Source: Candidatus Caenarcanales bacterium (GTDB lineage Bacteria > Cyanobacteriota > Vampirovibrionia > LMEP-6097). From it: a stretch of DNA of 38,475 bases. The position numbers and the translations under genes are program-made. Every line of letters starts with the position of its first letter. The stretch's first letter is position 1. This document shows positions 33,192 through 38,475 of the stretch, piece after piece. The notes below the pieces were generated by a model. It searched no databases, was not told the origin of the DNA, and saw only the letters and a list, made by a program, of their open reading frames with translations. The stretch lies in NCBI GenBank assembly GCA_022447685.1, contig JAKVAO010000016.1:1-38475 (forward strand), in the 5' to 3' direction.

Positions 33192-33926
33192 TTATTTTTT
33201 AGTGGCTTTCTTCTTCATTTTCTTAGCTAAAGCCTCTGCTTCTCTTTTCTTCTTCGCAGCTTTAGCTGCAAGCCTAGCTAGTTCTTTGGCTTTTTCTTCA
33301 GCCATAAAGCGTTTAATCGCTTCACCACTTTTGATATCTTGATCTAATTTAGATGCTTCATTTTGGGTTTTTACAAGTTCTGGCTGCTTTAAGCTAATCT
33401 CCAAATTATCTCTGAGCCTCACTGCTTCACTATGATTATTACTTGCTGCAACTAGTGACCAGATATATGCCTGCCTGAAGTTTTGCTGTATTCCTCTGCC
33501 TGAAAACAACATATCAGCTAGGTTATACTGTGCATCTGCAAGATCTTTGAGGGCTGCTCTAGTGTACCAATAATAAGCACTTTGGTAATTCTGAACTGTG
33601 CCTTTACCTTGATCAAACATAGTTCCTAGTTGATTTTCAGATTCTCTATAGGATTGTTTTGCTGATTTGGAGTACCATTCGAATGCTTTTTTGTAATTTC
33701 TAGGAGTTTTTAAACCTTCGTAGTAAATTTTCCCCATGAAAAACTGAGCCATGGCATCCCCGTTATCTGCGTACTTCTCTGTACACCTCAGTAGATTTTC
33801 ATATAACTTCTTTTTATAGATTTTGTAGCAGTGGCTGCGCTCAAAACCTGAATGAGCTTGGTTGGGAGCAATGCATGTATAGCTAGAGATGATTAATATT
33901 GATATTAGTTTTTTGAATTTGTTCAT
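33192..33926 (-). CDS. Secreted/periplasmic Sel1-repeat protein
   Basis: 244 residues. An N-terminal signal peptide (basic MNKFKK, hydrophobic LISILIISSY, small residues before about residue 26) is followed by Sel1-like repeats: AMAQFFMGKIYYEGLKTPRNYKKAFEWYSKSA, SENQLGTMFDQGKGTVQNYQSAYYWYTRAA and ADAQYNLADMLFSGRGIQQNFRQAYIWSLVAA. The last 65 residues are a Lys/Ala/Glu-rich coil ending KKMKKKATKK. Such alpha-solenoids mediate protein-protein contacts. Two Cys in the start of the mature part (HCYKIYKKKLYENLLRC) may form a disulfide. It ends 15 bp before the sulfite reductase, but that gene has its own -10 box, so common function is not implied. Confidence 0.85.
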   Translation of the reverse strand: MNKFKKLISILIISSYTCIAPNQAHSGFERSHCYKIYKKKLYENLLRCTEKYADNGDAMAQFFMGKIYYEGLKTPRNYKKAFEWYSKSAKQSYRESENQLGTMFDQGKGTVQNYQSAYYWYTRAALKDLADAQYNLADMLFSGRGIQQNFRQAYIWSLVAASNNHSEAVRLRDNLEISLKQPELVKTQNEASKLDQDIKSGEAIKRFMAEEKAKELARLAAKAAKKKREAEALAKKMKKKATKK

Positions 33927-34032
33927 TATTTGATATCAATGGAATTGCTGAAATATATTAATAAATATACCCAGAACTTAGTATGACTGCTAAGAAATGT
34001 TTAAGATAATAGGTTTTGCTTGGGCACTGAGG

Positions 34033-34038
34033 TATTAT
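34033..34038 (+). promoter_or_regulatory. Putative -10 element for the gene at 34046
   Basis: TATTAT lies 7 nt before ATG 34046, suggesting a leaderless transcript. The -35 region is weak. Confidence 0.35.
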
Positions 34039-34045
34039 TTTGAGG

Positions 34046-35359
34046 ATGAGTCTGGATAAGCTTAAATTAAGTCAACAGCCTAATGATAGTTATTACCCAA
34101 CTAATAGGAAAGAGTTCGAGAGAAATAGGGAGTTTAAAGCTCCAAAAAGGCAAGATCGAAACACTAAGGTTTACGGTGAAATTCAAAGAAAGAAAAGCTC
34201 TCTAATTAGAGAAATAACTGTAGATCGCTTAACGAGAAAGCGTGGCTTTTTAAATGATTCAGATTATGTAGTAAAGTTTTTTAGTCCAGATGAACAGAAA
34301 ATACTCCATACATTTTTAAAGGATAAATTATTTTCTTTGAGTGATGAAGTTTTGCCAGCTTTTTATACTGATAATGCTCAAACTATAGAAACTTATTCAG
34401 ATAGGCAGAAAATTCTTTTAGAGAGCAGAGCTAGAGAAGTAGCAAAAAATGGAAACTTATCTCGTGATGATTTAAGGCAGATTGAAGTGAAACATGATCA
34501 AATTATGGAGTCTTTAAGAAAAGAGCATTCATTGATTGAAAAACTTATTTCTAATATTCATCTTCAAGAGCGTAATAACCCACAAGTTCCTAGTCGAGCA
34601 GGAGTGCTAAGCCCAGCGGCTAATTATTTGAAGAATTTAAATAGTCTTGGTGTGATTAATCTCAAAAAAATAGAAAAAACACTGGAAGAGAGTCTTGAAA
34701 CTGAGATCAAGAAATCAGCCTTGACTAAACCAAAAGTAGTAAAAATAGAGAAAGAAAAAAAAAATTCTCCTGGATCATTAGGTATTATTCAAAAGTATGA
34801 GAAGGCTTTATCAGATGAATTGAAAATATTCTATGAAGAGTCTATGAATGATTATCTTACGAAGGTAGAAGATATTAGAATTCAGACTAATGACTGTTTA
34901 CTTGCCATAGGTTTCGGGAATGAGAATGACAATCGTGAATTATTTGAATTAGTTAAGTCACAAATAAGTAATCAACTCATAAAACTTGGTTTAGATGAGC
35001 TTATGTATAGCTTGATTGATAAAGCTGATGCAAAATTAAGAAGTGACCTTAGTGTTATTAATGTTGGTGATCAGTTCGAAGAATTCTCGGAAGGAGTAAA
35101 CAATCAAATATTGGCACGAATAGTGAAGGATCCTTTTAATAAGAAGTTGCGTGATGAATCTTGGAAACCACCAAAAGGACAAGCTGATGGTATTAATTTT
35201 CAAATAAAAGATCTTTTTAAGTCAGTTAAGATCAACAGAGTAGATGTTCAAAATCTAGAGAAAGCCTATAATTTGGATTTACGTTCAAGTAAAATGAGTG
35301 ATTCCATTACTTTAGATGATTTATTTACTAAAGTTAATAGATTGGCTGCTAAAGTCTAA
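34046..35359 (+). CDS. Charged helical protein of unknown function
   Basis: 437 residues from ATG 34046; a TTG two codons earlier (34040) is less likely because TATTAT is 7 nt before the ATG. No signal peptide or membrane segment. The N-terminal 60 residues are basic and Asn/Arg/Lys-rich. The rest is dominated by charged helices with coiled-coil character (VKHDQIMESLRKEHSLIEKL, LKKIEKTLEESLETEIKKSA). A Ser/Pro linker (PQVPSRAGVLSPAA) divides it near residue 190. No family is recognised. The stop overlaps the stop of the convergent ABC permease by 4 bp. It resembles in style the 837-residue unknown gene and the broken gene at the right edge. Confidence 0.6.
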   Translation: MSLDKLKLSQQPNDSYYPTNRKEFERNREFKAPKRQDRNTKVYGEIQRKKSSLIREITVDRLTRKRGFLNDSDYVVKFFSPDEQKILHTFLKDKLFSLSDEVLPAFYTDNAQTIETYSDRQKILLESRAREVAKNGNLSRDDLRQIEVKHDQIMESLRKEHSLIEKLISNIHLQERNNPQVPSRAGVLSPAANYLKNLNSLGVINLKKIEKTLEESLETEIKKSALTKPKVVKIEKEKKNSPGSLGIIQKYEKALSDELKIFYEESMNDYLTKVEDIRIQTNDCLLAIGFGNENDNRELFELVKSQISNQLIKLGLDELMYSLIDKADAKLRSDLSVINVGDQFEEFSEGVNNQILARIVKDPFNKKLRDESWKPPKGQADGINFQIKDLFKSVKINRVDVQNLEKAYNLDLRSSKMSDSITLDDLFTKVNRLAAKV

Positions 35360-36180
35360 TCCCTAGGCACTAACCTAAAAGCAAGCCAAGTGAAAAATAA
35401 AATAATCAAAAACAACACCCAGGCAAGGGCACTAGCATAGCCCATCTCGAAATCCTCAAAGGCTTTCTGGTAAATGTATAGAGAATAGAATAGAGTTGAA
35501 TTTTTAGGACCACCTGAAGTCATAACATAGGCTGGAACGAAATACTGAAAGACTTGAATAATTCCTATTACCAGATTAAAAAGAATCACTGGACTTAGTG
35601 AAGGTAAACTAATATGCCAGAATTTCTGCCATTCACTTGCTGCGTCAATATCTGCTGCTTCATAGAGTGCCTGTGGAATATTCTGTAAACCTGCTAAGTA
35701 AATTATCATAGGGTTTCCAAGTGACCACATGCTGATAATGATCAGAGCTGGTAAAGCTAGTTTTGGGTCTGAGAGCATGCTTGGCTCGTGAAGTTTTTTG
35801 AAAATCCATATCCAGGTAACACTAGAAGCTACTAATGGAACTACAGTCGGAATATAAAGTAAGCTTCTAAAAATACCTGAGGCTTTATTTACAGATTTAA
35901 GCAATAGCGCCATGCAAATAGCAAAGCTAGTTCCCAGAACCAGGTTCCAGAAAGCAAAGCTAAATGTTACTTTGAGTGAAGCTAGTAGATTCGGGTCTGT
36001 GATTAATCTTTTGTAATTTGCAAAATTTATCCAATCAGGATTATTCAAGCCATCAAAGTTGGTGAAAGATAAATAGAAACTAGCTAATAGAGGTCCTAAG
36101 AATAAACACAGAAAACCAATTAGCCAAGGGGCTATGAAAGGAATATAAGAGTAAGTCTGGGATTTGTTAAGCGACAGCAT
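35356..36180 (-). CDS. Sugar-type ABC transporter permease (MalF/UgpA family)
   Basis: 274 residues with six hydrophobic segments. The permease EAA loop is clear: YEAADIDAASEWQKFWHISLP (about residues 172-192), which contacts the ATPase. The N-terminal FIAPWLIGFLCLFLGPLLASFYLSFTNFD and the C-terminal FVPAYVMTSGGPKNSTLFYSLYIYQKAFEDFEMGYASALAW are typical of carbohydrate uptake-1 permeases. Such permeases work with a second permease, a binding protein and an ATPase; none of these are in the window, and downstream is a convergent gene. It overlaps the end of the iron-sulfur subunit gene by 14 bp, so the two are translationally coupled despite unrelated roles. The substrate is not known. Confidence 0.9.
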   Translation of the reverse strand: MLSLNKSQTYSYIPFIAPWLIGFLCLFLGPLLASFYLSFTNFDGLNNPDWINFANYKRLITDPNLLASLKVTFSFAFWNLVLGTSFAICMALLLKSVNKASGIFRSLLYIPTVVPLVASSVTWIWIFKKLHEPSMLSDPKLALPALIIISMWSLGNPMIIYLAGLQNIPQALYEAADIDAASEWQKFWHISLPSLSPVILFNLVIGIIQVFQYFVPAYVMTSGGPKNSTLFYSLYIYQKAFEDFEMGYASALAWVLFLIILFFTWLAFRLVPRD

Positions 36181-36919
36181 CCATTAACCACTTCTCGATA
36201 GTGTAAGTAGTAGCTTCTCTATTAGCTCTAGCTATACTATCTGTAAGCGGGATTTCTTTAGGGCAAGCTTGAACACAGTTTTGAGCGTTACCACAGTTAT
36301 TAAGACCATTATCGATTAGAGCTTGAGTTCTGTCTCCTTTGGTAGCTTTACCGTTAGGGTGACTGTTGAATAAAACGGCTTGAGAGATAGCCTGTGGTCC
36401 GATGAAATCTAATTCATTAGTCCATTGAGGGCAAGCCTCTAGGCAACATCCACAAGTCATACATCTACTAAGAACATAGTTTCTTTCTTGTTCTTGTGGG
36501 TAAACTTTAGGACCTTCACCCATATCGTAGACACCATCGATCTCTATCCATGCTTTCACTTTTTTAAGTGCTTTGAACATGTTAGATCTGTCTACTACTA
36601 AGTCTCTTCTTACCGGGAACTTAGACATAGGTTCAAGTTTGATAGGTTGTTGTAATTTATCTACTAGAGCTGTGCAAGCTTGTCTTACTTTACCGTTCAC
36701 GAGCATAGTACACGAACCACAAACTTCTTCTAAACAACCACTCTCGAAAGATACAGGAGTAGTTTCTTTACCCTCGCAGGTAGTTGGGAACTGTTTGGTC
36801 TCCATGAGTAGAGTGGTAACATTCATTCCTGCTTGGTAAGGAACCTCAAATTCATCATAATATGGCTTAGAATCAGGTTCGTCTTGTCTTTTTACTGTAA
36901 ATTTTACTGTTTCAGGCAT
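36167..36919 (-). CDS. sdhB: Succinate dehydrogenase/fumarate reductase iron-sulfur subunit
   Basis: 250 residues from ATG 36919; an upstream TTG (36931) is less likely. It carries electrons between the flavoprotein and the membrane quinone site. The [2Fe-2S] ligands are in ESGCLEEVCGSCTMLVNGKVRQAC. CMTCGCCLEACP supplies the [4Fe-4S] cluster, and CGNAQNCVQACPKEIPL completes the [3Fe-4S] and [4Fe-4S] sites. All ligands are present. The MTCGCC form resembles enzymes with a cytochrome b anchor. No flavoprotein or anchor genes are adjacent; the downstream neighbour is an ABC permease that it overlaps. A 6-6-6 inverted repeat lies 14 bp upstream. Confidence 0.93.
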   Translation of the reverse strand: MPETVKFTVKRQDEPDSKPYYDEFEVPYQAGMNVTTLLMETKQFPTTCEGKETTPVSFESGCLEEVCGSCTMLVNGKVRQACTALVDKLQQPIKLEPMSKFPVRRDLVVDRSNMFKALKKVKAWIEIDGVYDMGEGPKVYPQEQERNYVLSRCMTCGCCLEACPQWTNELDFIGPQAISQAVLFNSHPNGKATKGDRTQALIDNGLNNCGNAQNCVQACPKEIPLTDSIARANREATTYTIEKWLMDAVA

Positions 36920-36933
36920 AATATATTTCAATT

Positions 36934-36951
36934 AGTAATTTTAACATTACT
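36934..36951. promoter_or_regulatory. Inverted repeat upstream of sdhB
   Basis: AGTAAT-TTTAAC-ATTACT, 6-bp arms with a 6-bp spacer, between the sdhB start and the upstream gene. A candidate operator by position only. Confidence 0.3.
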
Positions 36952-37049
36952 ATTCCTTATTATATTTATAATTTTCCCTAAAAATACAGCTTTAATACAG
37001 TTTATGTCGTGAATGTTGGATTCTTATGATTAAATATATATTTTCACAC

Positions 37050-37670
37050 TTACCAAAAAAGGTCTTGCAGTACTTCTGTTAATTCATTTATTTTCTCAGG
37101 GTTAAGTCTATTGCCGTTTTTTGTGTCAATTAGGCTTCCATTCGGCTTTAATTTACTATTGACTTCAGCTAGATCTGTCAAAATATTATCACTGTATTCA
37201 TTAGTAGTACCATGTTTGCTTGTAAATCGGTGATAACCACTTATGTAATCTATAGTTTCGATTAATTGACCAATTGTTTCATTGTTTAAGTCTTCATTTA
37301 ATGAGATAAGTTTACTAATTCTTTCTTTATCCTCACTATTGAATGCTTCAGCTTGACTAAGAACAGTTTCGAGTCTTTTTTCAACTTCTTCATAGATTGC
37401 TTGGATATTTTCTGGGATTGTTTCCTTTAGTTCTTGGTTGATTACTTCCACTTGATGATTTGTATTTGTTGCTTGAATCATAACTTTTTGGATTTCATCA
37501 TTCAACGGAATTTCTGGAAGTTTATAACCATATAGGTGTTTCTCGATATTTTTTATTGCTTCTTTAGTGAAAGTTTGACCACTATGATTGAAATAGCTAG
37601 GGTGGATTTCTTTACCTGGGGCTATTTTTTTAAATATAGCCACTAATTCTCCTACATCTTCTGGCTTCAT
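37050..37670 (-). CDS. Unknown protein, distal part of an apparently broken gene
   Basis: 206 residues from ATG 37670, helical, Glu/Asn/Leu-rich (ELKETIPENIQAIYEEVEKRLETVLSQAEAF). No known family. The same frame is open upstream for another 94 codons (37671-37952) with protein-like content but no start codon (translating there gives, for example, LGSIKEFQKIIDTQYTG). It is then cut by TAA 37955-37953, which is the stop of the ORF described next. The ATG at 37670 is therefore probably internal, and the true gene is longer. Either this is a pseudogene fragment or the TAA is a sequence error. No promoter or SD is visible at 37670. Confidence 0.5.
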   Translation of the reverse strand: MKPEDVGELVAIFKKIAPGKEIHPSYFNHSGQTFTKEAIKNIEKHLYGYKLPEIPLNDEIQKVMIQATNTNHQVEVINQELKETIPENIQAIYEEVEKRLETVLSQAEAFNSEDKERISKLISLNEDLNNETIGQLIETIDYISGYHRFTSKHGTTNEYSDNILTDLAEVNSKLKPNGSLIDTKNGNRLNPEKINELTEVLQDLFW

Positions 37671-37952
37671 AAGTAGATTATTTAGATTGCTTGCTCTAAA
37701 ACTATTCTCTAACTTGTTGCTGAATTCACTGAGTTTCTCTAGGGTATTTTTTAATTCATCTGCTTTAGTTCCTGTGTATTGAGTATCTATAATCTTCTGA
37801 AATTCTTTAATTGAACCAAGAATGCTAGAGCTATTAATTAAAGGAACAGTACTAATTAATGGAAAATAATTATCGGGATCACTGAATAGATTTATTAGAT
37901 CTTCTTTTATATATGCAACTGAGCCTTCAATTATTAGGTTATTTTCCTCTTC

Positions 37953-38333
37953 TTATTGCTGGGCTTTTGTTTTGATGTGTGCTTGACCATGAAGATTTTC
38001 AGGGGTTGGGTTGCGTTTATTACTGGTGTTTTTTTTATTTTCTTGATTTACTTTTTCTTGAGCTACTTTGCTTGTGGCATCTTCCTCAGAAATCAAACCA
38101 TTAACTTCTAAGAGCTTTATAATATTTTTCGGGTTGAATTTATCTTTTTTATCTCTTAGCTTGGAGATATTAATATCAGCGAAGTTGCCAGTTTGCTTAT
38201 GGACTTCTTTGTATGATTCCAAGATCCCCCCGAAGTCCTTAACATTAGATATTCTGCTCAAGTTATCGAGTAGTCTGAGTGTTAATTTGCTAATTTCTTG
38301 TTTGTGAAGCTGAGGAACAATGGTTCCATTCAA
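37953..38333 (-). CDS. Unknown protein, proximal part of the same broken gene
   Basis: 126 residues from TTG 38333. The frame is open up to 38423 with protein-like sequence (LEDGGFIPEDRILKRLNI) but no ATG; a TGA ends it at 38426-38424. The content is charged and helical (LTLRLLDNLSRISNVKDF, LLEVNGLISEEDATSKVAQ), ending in a Lys/Asn/Gln-rich tail ...KTKAQQ before TAA 37955-37953. The next codons in the same frame read EEENNLIIEG and stay open for 300 codons, so the TAA seems to interrupt one gene of at least 450 codons. No family is recognised. With neither a good start nor a natural end, this is likely part of a pseudogene. Confidence 0.4.
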   Translation of the reverse strand: MNGTIVPQLHKQEISKLTLRLLDNLSRISNVKDFGGILESYKEVHKQTGNFADINISKLRDKKDKFNPKNIIKLLEVNGLISEEDATSKVAQEKVNQENKKNTSNKRNPTPENLHGQAHIKTKAQQ

Positions 38334-38475
38334 TCTTTGTTTGAGTTTTTCAGGTTTTATATTTAATCTTTTTAATATCCTATCCTCTGGTATAAATCCC
38401 CCATCTTCCAGATGGGAAAATCTTCAGATCTTGTGATTTAGTAAAATAAAAGAGATGTCAGATTATGTAAAAGGC

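Noticed and set aside
36934..36951. NtcA-type site (GTA-N8-TAC) before sdhB
   Set aside because: The GTA and TAC are separated by 10, not 8, bases and there is no supporting -10 placement; kept only as a generic inverted repeat.
1..38475. tRNA, rRNA, CRISPR array, transposase, phage genes
   Set aside because: None seen: no cloverleaf-like segments, regular spacer repeats or recombinase motifs were found by reading both strands.

Overview
The window reads as chromosomal DNA of an AT-rich, flagellated, Gram-negative-type bacterium. Flagellar rod, motor and filament genes show motility. An RND efflux pump with a lipoprotein adaptor and a signal-peptide Sel1 protein imply a two-membrane envelope. 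The mix of scattered flagellar genes, many lineage-specific soluble proteins, glycosyltransferases and weak Shine-Dalgarno sites would fit a non-photosynthetic relative of Cyanobacteria (Vampirovibrionia/Melainabacteria type). That placement is an impression only: no rRNA or marker gene is present.

Layout. 1-1550: C-terminal part of an unknown protein and a Gly/Asn/His-rich protein, each followed by a hairpin terminator. 1588-2400: an alpha/beta-hydrolase. 2485-3298 (minus): flgC and flgB. 3393-5447: a family-2-type glycosyltransferase split by one in-frame TAG. 5481-9429: proA, small membrane proteins, nadD, fliL, fliM. 9516-14963: a giant 1815-residue flagellin-like protein whose flagellin ends enclose about 1550 residues of beta-propeller-type repeats. 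15105-19999 (minus): ilvC, a large unknown protein and an HD-domain phosphohydrolase. 20094-22559: three unknown proteins, one behind a structured leader with a 17-codon upstream ORF. 22522-26775 (minus): RND pump and adaptor. 26842-29344: a glycosyltransferase and a Fic protein with its own winged helix, separated by a four-site operator-like array. 29390-33926 (minus): Sel1 protein, ferredoxin-type sulfite/nitrite reductase, an AAA/DUF4143 ATPase and APS/PAPS reductase. 34046-38475: an unknown protein, an orphan sugar-type ABC permease overlapping an orphan SdhB/FrdB iron-sulfur subunit, and an unknown gene apparently broken by an in-frame TAA.

How genes work together. FlgB/FlgC (rod), FliL and FliM (stator and C-ring) and the flagellin-like protein belong to one machine although they lie in separate transcription units. 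CysH and the siroheme reductase form most of an assimilatory sulfur-reduction route, with an unrelated ATPase between them. ProA, IlvC and NadD are housekeeping enzymes (proline, branched-chain amino acids, NAD).

Most notable: the giant propeller-bearing flagellin; two paired 33-bp inverted repeats in front of fic; a repeated arrangement of a -10-like hexamer only 6-10 nt before the start codon in SD-less genes, suggesting leaderless transcripts; and two genes cut by a same-frame stop codon.
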